Part shown: piece after piece, positions 1-5,495 of the stretch
Layout of the letters: the number at the start of each line of letters is the position of its first letter
How positions within the stretch are numbered: position 1 is the stretch's first letter
Assembly (NCBI GenBank): GCA_020719105.1
Contig: DYQV01000196.1
Span: 1 to 5,495 of the forward strand
Length of the DNA stretch: 5,495 nucleotides
Reading direction: 5' to 3'
Source: Rikenella microfusus
Lineage (GTDB): Bacteria; Bacteroidota; Bacteroidia; Bacteroidales; SZUA-534
Made by a program: the position numbers and the translations under genes
The notes under the pieces: generated by a model
Told to the model about the DNA's origin: nothing
What the model saw: the letters and a program-made list of their open reading frames with translations, nothing else
Databases searched by the model: none

Positions 1-52
1 CATCGCACATTCACACCTTTCGCAATGCTCAGGTATGAATAAAGCGGGTTAA

Positions 53-838
53 TTATAATTTCTGGAACTTATTTCTGTAAAAATCCACTACTGCCGAATC
101 AACTTTTTTTAGTTCAAAGGTATTACCATCAAAAACTCCATAGGTAAAATTGTAGAGCCAATCGCCTAAAATGATAAAACGACTGTTTCCCATGGCTAAG
201 TCAAGCGCTAAATGACGATGCCCAAATATCAAATAGTCGAACTGCTTTTCAGCCAAAACTTCTTTGGCATGCAGGCACATTAATTCCCTTTCTTCACCTT
301 TGAAATCTTCGGGTTTAATACCATTATAGTCGCGACTGGTATTTGATGTATTATGTGCCAACCATACGGAGAAGTTAGGATGTAACCGGCTGAATAACCA
401 TTGAATGAATCGGCTGGTGAAGGCCTTTTTCATTAATTTATAACCAAAATCACCGGGTCCTAATCCGTCACCATGCGCAATGTAAAAGCTTTTCCCCGAT
501 AGTTCCTGGGTTATCGGTTCCCGATGAACTATAACCCCAATCTCTTTGGGCAAATAATCAAAAACCCAAACGTCATGATTTCCTGTAAAAAAATGAATGG
601 TAACACCAGAATCAGCCAATTCTGCTAATTTTCCGAGGGTTCGGACAAATCCACGAGGGACTACTTTTTTGTATTCAAACCAAAAATCAAAAACATCGCC
701 GACCAGATATAATGTATCGCAATCATTTTTAATTTGATCGAGCCAGTGAACAAATAAATGTTCACGCCATTGAGCTTTTTCCAATGTTGGGTGCCCCAAA
801 TGAACATCCGATGCAAAGTATATTTTTTTTGTACTCAC
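53..838 (-). CDS. lpxH: UDP-2,3-diacylglucosamine diphosphatase (LpxH-like metallophosphoesterase)
   Basis: A 261-residue calcineurin-like metallophosphoesterase. The metal-binding motifs appear in order: D11-x-H13, GD at 47-48, GNHD at 86-89, HGDG at 122-125 and GHRH at 206-209. This order, with the GDVFDFW segment, fits the LpxH group, which removes UMP from UDP-2,3-diacylglucosamine to give lipid X in lipid A synthesis at the inner face of the inner membrane. E. coli LpxH is 240 residues, so length fits. The start is GTG at 836-838: an in-frame TAG lies two codons upstream (842-844), and no ATG precedes the first metal ligand. No clear Shine-Dalgarno is visible. The gene lies 23 bases behind the thioredoxin-like lipoprotein gene and is probably cotranscribed with it. 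The family is certain. The exact substrate is inferred, because E. coli LpxH has GNRD where this protein has GNHD. Confidence 0.87.
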   Translation of the reverse strand: MSTKKIYFASDVHLGHPTLEKAQWREHLFVHWLDQIKNDCDTLYLVGDVFDFWFEYKKVVPRGFVRTLGKLAELADSGVTIHFFTGNHDVWVFDYLPKEIGVIVHREPITQELSGKSFYIAHGDGLGPGDFGYKLMKKAFTSRFIQWLFSRLHPNFSVWLAHNTSNTSRDYNGIKPEDFKGEERELMCLHAKEVLAEKQFDYLIFGHRHLALDLAMGNSRFIILGDWLYNFTYGVFDGNTFELKKVDSAVVDFYRNKFQKL

Positions 839-861
839 GAGCTATTGAATTGAAGGAAAAT

Positions 862-2103
862 TTATTGATTCGCTTTTTGTGAAGTATCAGACTCGATGGA
901 ATCAGAAGCTACCTTAATGATTGGCTTAGCAATGGGAGCCGGTTTTAAAACCGATTCCAATTGGTTGGTTAAATCATCGCCATAAAGGTTCCGGCCCACA
1001 ATTTTTCCATCGGGGTTAACAAGAAAATTTGCAGGCATTGTTTTTACTCCAAAAACCTTAGCTGCATTGCTTTCCATGTAGTTTAACCCGCTTACCTGAT
1101 ATTTCCAAAATAACTTATCTTCTTTAATGGTATTATTCCAATTGGTAGCAGAGTGCTCAATCGCAATTTGATAAATTTCAAAACCCCGATTGCGATACTT
1201 TCGATAGGTGTCTCTAAGAATAGCATTGTTCATTCGGCTCGGACGACACCAGCTTCCCCAAAAATCAACCAGCACATACTTTCCTCTTAACGCGGACAAT
1301 GCCAGTGTATCGCCCAATGAATTAGGGAGCCGGACATCAGGAGCTTGATTAATGATACTGTCATTTGTAATTCGTTCGTTTTCCTGGCTTAATCTCAATT
1401 TTTCGCGAATTATGTAGGTATGTAACATTTTTGATGGAACCGTATTGTTATACCGGGAAGCCATTGCGGTATCTACCATTACAAAGTAGGGTAAATCGTT
1501 AGCTAGGGTAAACAATTGTTTATTCAATCCCAATTTTTGCGATAGCGCGATGTAAGCCGCTATGGAACCTGGGTTGTTTTCAATAAATGAGGTAAGGAAT
1601 GCCTTTTCATCGGAAAATATTGAGTCACTCAAAAAGGCTAACTTTTCTACTATTTCTGCTAACTGGGGATTGGTTTGGTTCTTTAAATAAAACTGTTGTA
1701 AAGTGTCTAAAATGCCAACGGCTCTGAAATGTCGTTTTATAATCAGACTCACATCTACCGATTCCTGAGAACCGGATACTTGATAGGTTGATACCAAATT
1801 GGAAGCATTAGCTGTAAGTGTAACTATTTCGTTGGGGCATAATACCAGACGGATGTATTCCTTATCGTTAAAATAGAAAATAAAATCTTTGGGTTCCGTT
1901 GTGTTTTGCACAAAATCAAACGTTCCATCTAAACTTAACTGAATAGAATCTGGCGCCAAGCCGGGTTGAGTCATATCAATGAATTTAATATAGTTCACGG
2001 CTCCCTCTTGTATAGTAGCCTGAACACGGACCTCTGGTTGTTTCTGCTGACAGCCAAAAAACACAAAAATAAAACTTAAAAACAGGTTAAAACGTGTTAT
2101 CAT
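862..2103 (-). CDS. Thioredoxin-like (TlpA/AhpC-TSA type) lipoprotein with DUF4369-like N-terminus and CxxS active site
   Basis: A 413-residue envelope protein. Residues 1-18 form a lipoprotein signal: a basic start (MITR), a hydrophobic stretch, then FFGC with C18 as the likely lipidated cysteine. Residues about 25-115 resemble the DUF4369 domain (the DGTFDF and GS segments). Residues about 120-250 are a helical linker. Residues about 255-387 are a thioredoxin fold with VLVDFWGSWCRPSR at 277-290 and the cis-proline in TMPANF at 355-360. The active site is C286-R-P-S289, so the resolving cysteine is replaced by serine. A polar tail follows (388-413). TlpA relatives act in envelope thiol redox chemistry; a monothiol site suggests a different or regulatory role here. 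The frame is open up to 2232, but ATG 2101-2103 is chosen because it begins the signal peptide, has AAAAGG nine bases upstream, and lies downstream of the predicted promoter. Likely first gene of an operon with lpxH. Confidence 0.85.
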   Translation of the reverse strand: MITRFNLFLSFIFVFFGCQQKQPEVRVQATIQEGAVNYIKFIDMTQPGLAPDSIQLSLDGTFDFVQNTTEPKDFIFYFNDKEYIRLVLCPNEIVTLTANASNLVSTYQVSGSQESVDVSLIIKRHFRAVGILDTLQQFYLKNQTNPQLAEIVEKLAFLSDSIFSDEKAFLTSFIENNPGSIAAYIALSQKLGLNKQLFTLANDLPYFVMVDTAMASRYNNTVPSKMLHTYIIREKLRLSQENERITNDSIINQAPDVRLPNSLGDTLALSALRGKYVLVDFWGSWCRPSRMNNAILRDTYRKYRNRGFEIYQIAIEHSATNWNNTIKEDKLFWKYQVSGLNYMESNAAKVFGVKTMPANFLVNPDGKIVGRNLYGDDLTNQLESVLKPAPIAKPIIKVASDSIESDTSQKANQ

Positions 2104-2112
2104 AATGGAATA

Positions 2113-2118
2113 CCTTTT
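2113..2118 (-). promoter_or_regulatory. Ribosome binding site of the thioredoxin-like lipoprotein gene
   Basis: On the minus strand AAAAGG lies nine bases before the ATG at 2101-2103. It supports this start over the upstream in-frame codon near 2232. The match to a Shine-Dalgarno sequence is partial, as is usual in Bacteroidota. Confidence 0.45.
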
Positions 2119-2166
2119 CTTAATTAATGCAAAAATAATGCTTTCGCACCCAATTTTAAACAGGCA

Positions 2167-2199
2167 CAAATATACATTTATAATTTTAATGCCCGCAAA
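2167..2199 (-). promoter_or_regulatory. Bacteroidota-type promoter for the lipoprotein-lpxH operon
   Basis: Read on the minus strand, TTTG (2196-2199) is followed by 21 bases and then TATATTTG (2167-2174). This matches the known Bacteroidota sigma-A pattern of a -33 TTTG and a -7 TAnnTTTG box. Transcription would begin near 2160 and leave a leader of roughly 55 bases before the ATG at 2103. A second perfect -7 box, TATTTTTG, lies at 2130-2137 but has no properly placed -33 partner. The promoter excludes the longer reading frame starting at 2232. Confidence 0.6.
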
Positions 2200-2253
2200 A
2201 CGATGGATGTTGACAAGTAATAATAAAGCCAATTCCCATAAAATAGTATTATG

Positions 2254-2274
2254 TTTGGCTTAGGATAAACCAAA
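2254..2274. promoter_or_regulatory. Imperfect dyad in the divergent intergenic region (possible operator)
   Basis: The arms TTTGG (2254-2258) and CCAAA (2270-2274) are complementary. After one C/A mismatch the symmetry continues as TTA (2260-2262) and TAA (2266-2268) around GGA. The 21-base dyad lies between the two divergent promoters and just upstream of the ribF -7 boxes. It could bind a regulator or be chance; its left arm also supplies a TTTG that might serve as a -33 element. Confidence 0.25.
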
Positions 2275-2299
2275 ACTGTTTATTTGTAATTCCTTTTTA

Positions 2300-2307
2300 T
2301 ATTTTTG
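2300..2307 (+). promoter_or_regulatory. Putative -7 promoter element of ribF
   Basis: TATTTTTG matches TAnnTTTG at every defined position and lies 15 bases before the chosen TTG start (2323). No good -33 TTTG occurs at the usual distance. A weaker alternative is TTTG at 2254-2257, then 21 bases, then TTTATTTG at 2279-2286, which has one mismatch. If the 2300 box is used, the transcript begins near 2313 with a leader of about 10 bases, and the in-frame TTG at 2305 would not be transcribed. Confidence 0.4.
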
Positions 2308-2322
2308 CCAAAAATAATTGCA

Positions 2323-3261
2323 TTGAAAATTTGGGACGACATAGTTGATTTTAGCGTTACAAACCCGGTAGTTACTATTGGTTCATTTGACGGTGTGCAT
2401 TTGGGTCACCGTCATGTCATTGACCAAATGATTCGTTTATCGAAACAGGTAAACGGTGAGAGTGTTATTTTTACTTTTTCGCCCCACCCGACAATTGTTC
2501 TTAACCCCAACAAAGAATTTGTTTTACTCACAACCATTGACGAAAAAATTGAATTATTTCGACAAGCAGGCATCAACCATTTAGTACTTTACCCTTTTAC
2601 AGAAAAAATAGCCTCGCTTACGTATCAAGAATTTGTGAAGCAAATTTTAATTGATAAACTGCATATTAATACACTGCTGGTTGGTTACGATCATACTATT
2701 GGGAAGAACCGGGAAGGTAATTATGAGCAATTACTCCTACTATCAAATAAACTTGATTTTAAGGTGGTACAACAACACGAAGTCACCATTGAAGAGGGAA
2801 AATTGAGCTCTACTTATATTCGCAAATTGTTATCGCAGGGACTATTGATTGAAGCATCCAAGTTATTGGGTTATCCTTATTTGTTATCAGGCACCGTGGT
2901 CCATGGTCACCGGTTAGGAAATAAATTGGGCTTTCCAACAGCCAATTTACTTCCTCCCGAAAATAAATTTATTCCCGGATACGGTGTGTATGCTGTATTG
3001 GTTCAAAATGAAGGAATGACTTACCAGGGAATGATGAATATTGGCATTCGTCCCACGTTAAAGAATAATACCAATTCCCCACTTATTGAAGTGCACTTGT
3101 TTGATTATACGGGAAATCTATATGAAAAATTTATTAAAATTAGCATCATTAAAAAGCTTCGTGATGAATTTCAATTCGATTCATTGGAAGCACTAAAAGC
3201 TCAGCTAAAAAAAGATAAAGAAAGTGCTTTGGAAATAATAAATAAGTACCAATATTCCTAA
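2323..3261 (+). CDS. ribF: Bifunctional riboflavin kinase / FAD synthetase
   Basis: A 312-residue cytoplasmic enzyme that phosphorylates riboflavin to FMN and adenylates FMN to FAD, both with ATP. The N-terminal adenylyltransferase half has GSFDGVHLGHRH at 20-31, FTFSPHP at 50-56, VGYDHTIGKNREG at 120-132 and SSTYIR at 162-167. The C-terminal riboflavin kinase half has GFPTAN at 203-208, NIGIRPT at 239-245 and EVHLFD at 256-261, and ends with the usual LRDEF...LKAQLKKD segment. Length and motifs are complete. No ATG begins the frame. TTG at 2323 is chosen because the product then starts LKIWDD, like family members that start MKIY or similar, and because a -7 box ends at 2307; the frame also opens at TTG 2305, six codons earlier. 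No Shine-Dalgarno and no FMN riboswitch are visible. The gene is divergent from the lipoprotein operon and convergent with the GSCFA gene. Confidence 0.94.
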   Translation: MKIWDDIVDFSVTNPVVTIGSFDGVHLGHRHVIDQMIRLSKQVNGESVIFTFSPHPTIVLNPNKEFVLLTTIDEKIELFRQAGINHLVLYPFTEKIASLTYQEFVKQILIDKLHINTLLVGYDHTIGKNREGNYEQLLLLSNKLDFKVVQQHEVTIEEGKLSSTYIRKLLSQGLLIEASKLLGYPYLLSGTVVHGHRLGNKLGFPTANLLPPENKFIPGYGVYAVLVQNEGMTYQGMMNIGIRPTLKNNTNSPLIEVHLFDYTGNLYEKFIKISIIKKLRDEFQFDSLEALKAQLKKDKESALEIINKYQYS

Positions 3262-3307
3262 AACTGAAAAAAATGACGGTTCCAATACCTTCCCAATTCA
3301 TTGTATT
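3262..3307. other. Convergent intergenic spacer without a clear terminator
   Basis: Forty-six bases separate the ribF stop from the stop of the GSCFA gene on the opposite strand. I see no stable stem followed by a T run for either direction. Termination may be inefficient or use another mechanism, in which case the two transcripts overlap at their 3' ends. Confidence 0.4.
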
Positions 3308-4300
3308 TCAAACCAATTTTTGCTTTTCAAAATAGTCTTGCTCTGCAGTTAAATCAATTTCAGAATACTTTTCCCGTAGTTTTTTTATACTGTCAAGCTG
3401 CCTTTTTATAAACAACTGATGGCTCTCCGTTTCCGGAAAAAAAGGACGATGATTCACAGCTTGCTGTATTTTGGCAATTTCATTCATTGCCTCATAAACC
3501 TTTGGCTCAATCCAACTAATTTTGAACTTTTCCCAAATATATTCAATGGCCACGTTCGATGGATGCAACATGTCATCGGCATAGAACCGGTAATCGCGCA
3601 AATCGTCCATCATAATTTCAAACGATGGAAAATAGCTGACTTTTTCAAATTCACTCACCAATTTATGAGTTGCCAACAATAAGGTTGCTTTACTCAGTTG
3701 GTTTTCCACCAATCCATCCTTAATGTGCCTTACCGGACTAACGGTTAAAATTATTTTAAGTTCCGGGTTTTCCCTTTGCAAGGTTTCAAAAACCCAGTTA
3801 ATTCTTTCAACTATATCTTGCTCCGTTAGTCGAACTCTTTCAAATTCCTTAGCTGCCACTTTATGGCAATTGGAAACCACGTTGCCCGTTTTTTTCAATT
3901 GATACACCCAAGCGGTACCAAAGGTTATAATCAGGTAATCAGCCTTTTTTAAAAAATTTGCTCCCAATTCAATTTGCTGATTTATGTTTTCGAGACAACG
4001 CGTTTTATCGGTATCTGAAAAACGGCTGTGATGCGAAAAACTATTCCAAACTCCTTTATCCTCAAATAAATCATGCTCAGTAAATAGCTCCTTTTTAACA
4101 AGAATTTCTAACGAATTGGCAATGGAATGGGGATTGTAAAGAATACCAAACGGATTAATAAGCGTTTGAAACTTGTTTTGAACCAGCTTCGCTCCCATGT
4201 TTTCGGCAAAACAAGAACCTAAAAAAAGCACGTTGCTGGAATAATCAATGGGTTTATCTTCTGACTTAATGTCAATTGCAGTGCGAAACGGTTCCATCAT
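3308..4300 (-). CDS. GSCFA-domain protein (SGNH-hydrolase-like)
   Basis: A 330-residue protein that carries the naming motif of the GSCFA family at 28-32 (LGSCFAENMG), followed by NPFGILYNPHSIANSLE, FGTAWVY at 127-133, SPVRHIKDG at 188-196 and DDMLHPS at 242-248. The GS(C) block with a late D-x-x-H fits the SGNH/GDSL hydrolase fold, with S29 as likely nucleophile and D243/H246 completing the triad; this assignment is inferred. There is no signal peptide or membrane segment. The family is common in Bacteroidota and its substrate is not known to me. The frame also opens at 4321, but ATG 4298-4300 is preferred: it overlaps the hydrolase stop as TAATG, has AAAGGA nine bases upstream, and gives the usual family N-terminus (MMEPFRTAI). 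The ATG at 4297 is a further possibility. It follows the alpha/beta hydrolase in a tight operon. Confidence 0.88.
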   Translation of the reverse strand: MMEPFRTAIDIKSEDKPIDYSSNVLFLGSCFAENMGAKLVQNKFQTLINPFGILYNPHSIANSLEILVKKELFTEHDLFEDKGVWNSFSHHSRFSDTDKTRCLENINQQIELGANFLKKADYLIITFGTAWVYQLKKTGNVVSNCHKVAAKEFERVRLTEQDIVERINWVFETLQRENPELKIILTVSPVRHIKDGLVENQLSKATLLLATHKLVSEFEKVSYFPSFEIMMDDLRDYRFYADDMLHPSNVAIEYIWEKFKISWIEPKVYEAMNEIAKIQQAVNHRPFFPETESHQLFIKRQLDSIKKLREKYSEIDLTAEQDYFEKQKLV

Positions 4301-5130
4301 TATATTTTTTCCTTTATCCATTGAATTACTTTTGCTGCCAATTCTTTGCGCATGGTGTCGTTATGCAATTCATGATACCCTTTTTCCCAGGCAACAAATT
4401 CTATCTTTTCAGGATTCCCCTTTGCCGCAGTTTTTGAAGCTTTAATAGAGGTTATTTTGTCATTGGTTCCGTGAAGCATCAGAACCGGTAAATTCAATTC
4501 TGCCGTATGATTCATTGCCCAAAACCCATTTTGAGAAATTTCTTGGAACAGGAGGAATGAAATCCTTCCATGATTTAATGGGTCGGTTCGGTATTTTTCC
4601 ACTTCAGCACCAATGGATGAAATATATTTTATCTCCAATCCACTGTCGATAGTAGTATTGGGAATGATTTTTTGAAATAATGAAACAAGCCCTTTTATCA
4701 AGAAATTTGGCTCCTTAAATAATGCCAGCCATGGTGATGATATAATTCCGCCGGCAATCATCGAATTTCTGGTTACCAAATAGTTCAAAGCCAGATTTCC
4801 ACCCATACTGTGTCCGTATAAGAAAACAGGTTTCCCGGGAAATAATAGGGCAGTTTGGCTTAATGCCAATTCCGCATCATCCAACAGGGAACTGTAGCTT
4901 TTTATCGTACCCCTTTTACCGTCCGATTGGCCATGTCCATAAAGATCGTAAGCCACAAAGGCAATGTTTGCTTCCACAAATAAAACGGCATAAGGCTCAT
5001 AACGCAGGCAATGTTCGCCAAAACCATGGATTAATGTTACCACAGCTACCACTTCGCTTTCCGGTTTCCAGACAGTGGCAAATAGTTGGTGTCCAGCTTT
5101 GGAATTCCAATGCATCTCTTTTTGTATCAT
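4300..5130 (-). CDS. Alpha/beta hydrolase, monoacylglycerol lipase / lysophospholipase-like
   Basis: A 276-residue alpha/beta hydrolase of the Hydrolase_4 (serine aminopeptidase S33) type. HGFGEH at 35-40 forms the oxyanion-hole region, YDLYGHGQSDGKRG at 61-74 is the typical following block, and GHSMGG at 106-111 carries the nucleophile S108. The acid is D224 in HGTNDKIT and the base is H253 in the GYHELHND segment. This pattern is that of monoacylglycerol lipases and PldB-like lysophospholipases, which cleave acyl esters of glycerol lipids. No signal peptide is visible, so the enzyme is probably cytoplasmic or loosely membrane-bound; the true substrate is unknown. ATG 5128-5130 is the first start in the frame with a normal family N-terminus, and lacks a Shine-Dalgarno. 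Its TAA shares one base with the ATG of the GSCFA gene. A possible -7 box (TATCTTTA, one mismatch) lies at 5150-5157 without a good -33 partner. Confidence 0.88.
   Translation of the reverse strand: MIQKEMHWNSKAGHQLFATVWKPESEVVAVVTLIHGFGEHCLRYEPYAVLFVEANIAFVAYDLYGHGQSDGKRGTIKSYSSLLDDAELALSQTALLFPGKPVFLYGHSMGGNLALNYLVTRNSMIAGGIISSPWLALFKEPNFLIKGLVSLFQKIIPNTTIDSGLEIKYISSIGAEVEKYRTDPLNHGRISFLLFQEISQNGFWAMNHTAELNLPVLMLHGTNDKITSIKASKTAAKGNPEKIEFVAWEKGYHELHNDTMRKELAAKVIQWIKEKI
4310..4315 (-). promoter_or_regulatory. Ribosome binding site deciding the GSCFA gene start
   Basis: On the minus strand AAAGGA lies inside the end of the hydrolase coding region, nine bases before the ATG at 4298-4300. It is the best Shine-Dalgarno match in the window. 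The ATG at 4321 lies upstream of it and has no comparable site, which favours the shorter product. Confidence 0.55.
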
Positions 5131-5250
5131 ATTTCACATTTTACTAATCTAAAGATATATCAATTGCCGGGTTTAAAAAAATATCAAGCTAAAATTGTGG
5201 GTATGCTTTCAATGGGAGGTAGTAATTACAATAAAATTCCCTTTTTTTTT

Positions 5251-5272
5251 AAAAGATTACAAGTAATCTTTT
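5251..5272. repeat. Perfect inverted repeat, 10-base arms
   Basis: AAAAGATTAC (5251-5260) and GTAATCTTTT (5263-5272) are exact reverse complements separated by AA. A T9 tract lies just to the left. The stem contains only two G/C pairs and neither strand has a strong U tract beyond it, so it is a poor intrinsic terminator. It may be a protein-binding dyad or part of the repeat structure that follows. Confidence 0.6.
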
Positions 5273-5274
5273 GT

Positions 5275-5376
5275 TCTAGTGTTTTTCGTGCTTTCTGTTG
5301 TTGAAAAAGATTTTTTGTTCCATTATACTCAAAAAAACTAACAACAAAAAATACAAAAAACACGAAAAACACGAAA
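5275..5376. repeat. Inverted repeat arms built from 9-base units (AACACGAAA type)
   Basis: GTGTTTTTCGTG (5279-5290) and CACGAAAAACAC (5361-5372) are exact 12-base inverted copies; GTTGTT (5297-5302) and AACAAC (5340-5345) extend the symmetry inward after unmatched bases. The right arm contains two perfect tandem copies of AACACGAAA (5359-5367, 5368-5376) and a 7/9 copy before them (5350-5358). The left arm contains near copies in the opposite orientation (5275-5283, 5284-5292). About 38 bases lie between the inner arms and encode nothing. It may be a small non-autonomous element or hairpin; no transposase is nearby. Confidence 0.55.
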
Positions 5377-5495
5377 AAAGAGACGGATGAAACTAGTTGC
5401 ACAACAATGGACTTTATCCGGCGAATAACTAAGACCTAAATTGGGGCAGGTTTATAAAAGTGGCAAATCAAAATACCGAGCCAACTTATAGTTAA

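Larger units (their letters stand above)
5131..5495. other. Non-coding right-end region with repeats
   Basis: These 365 bases upstream of the hydrolase gene contain no convincing coding sequence on either strand. The longest plus-strand frame reaching into it is a shadow that begins inside the hydrolase gene and runs out in poly-T. The region holds a T9 tract (5242-5250), a 22-base perfect dyad (5251-5272), inverted 9-base-periodic repeat arms (5275-5376) and an imperfect 15-base palindrome (5414-5428). The promoter of the hydrolase operon should lie near its left edge. Confidence 0.6.

Noticed and set aside
1..52. Possible 3' end of a plus-strand gene converging on lpxH
   Set aside because: All three plus frames are open from the window edge, with stops at 36-38, 40-42 and 50-52. 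The peptides are 11 to 16 residues and I recognise none, so neither the frame nor the existence of a gene can be supported.
2104..2232. 43-residue N-terminal extension of the thioredoxin-like lipoprotein
   Set aside because: The extension would bury the lipoprotein signal, has no ribosome binding site, and its start lies upstream of the predicted promoter.
2226..2322. FMN riboswitch upstream of ribF
   Set aside because: The conserved G/C-rich blocks of the RFN element are absent and the leader is probably only about 10 bases long.
3419..3682. 87-codon plus-strand frame
   Set aside because: It lies wholly opposite the GSCFA gene and resembles no protein family; it is a shadow frame.
4248..4445. 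65-codon plus-strand frame
   Set aside because: It is antisense to the junction of the GSCFA and hydrolase genes, both supported by strong motifs.
4863..5147. 94-codon plus-strand frame
   Set aside because: It is antisense to the N-terminal half of the hydrolase, with a composition typical of a reverse-strand shadow.
5086..5304. 72-codon plus-strand frame running into the spacer
   Set aside because: It begins inside the hydrolase gene on the other strand and crosses poly-T, the dyad and the repeat arm, with no recognisable domain.
5275..5376. CRISPR array
   Set aside because: The units are 9 bases, directly abutting and partly inverted, with no spacers and no cas genes.
5387..5428. 13-codon frame beginning at ATG 5387
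   Set aside because: Too short, with no recognisable product and no conserved context visible.

Overview
This 5.5 kb AT-rich window looks like ordinary chromosome of a member of the Bacteroidota. The reasons are the GSCFA-domain protein, a lipoprotein with a DUF4369-like N-terminus and a TlpA-like thioredoxin C-terminus, LpxH-type lipid A metabolism, start regions with weak or no Shine-Dalgarno sequence, and promoter boxes of the TTTG / TAnnTTTG type. No genus can be named from the sequence alone.

Layout from left to right. Positions 1-52 may hold the last codons of a plus-strand gene that began outside the window, but the frame cannot be chosen. Two genes on the minus strand form a likely operon transcribed leftward from a promoter at about 2167-2199: a thioredoxin-like lipoprotein (862-2103) and then an LpxH-like metallophosphoesterase (53-838), separated by 23 bases. 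Facing away from them is ribF (2323-3261, plus strand), a bifunctional riboflavin kinase/FAD synthetase. The 219-base divergent intergenic region holds promoter elements for both directions and an imperfect dyad. ribF converges on a second minus-strand pair: a monoacylglycerol-lipase-like alpha/beta hydrolase (4300-5130), whose stop codon overlaps by one base the start of a GSCFA-domain protein (3308-4300). The last 365 bases (5131-5495) have no convincing gene. They contain a perfect 10-bp inverted repeat and a pair of inverted, 9-base-periodic A/T-rich repeat arms.

The genes are mostly housekeeping: outer-membrane lipid A synthesis, flavin cofactor synthesis, envelope redox chemistry, and lipid or ester hydrolysis. 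I see no phage, CRISPR, toxin, defence or biosynthetic cluster, and no strong case for a new system. Points worth a second look are the CxxS (not CxxC) active site in the thioredoxin-like lipoprotein, the translationally coupled hydrolase/GSCFA pair, non-ATG starts for lpxH and ribF, and the repeat structure near the right end.
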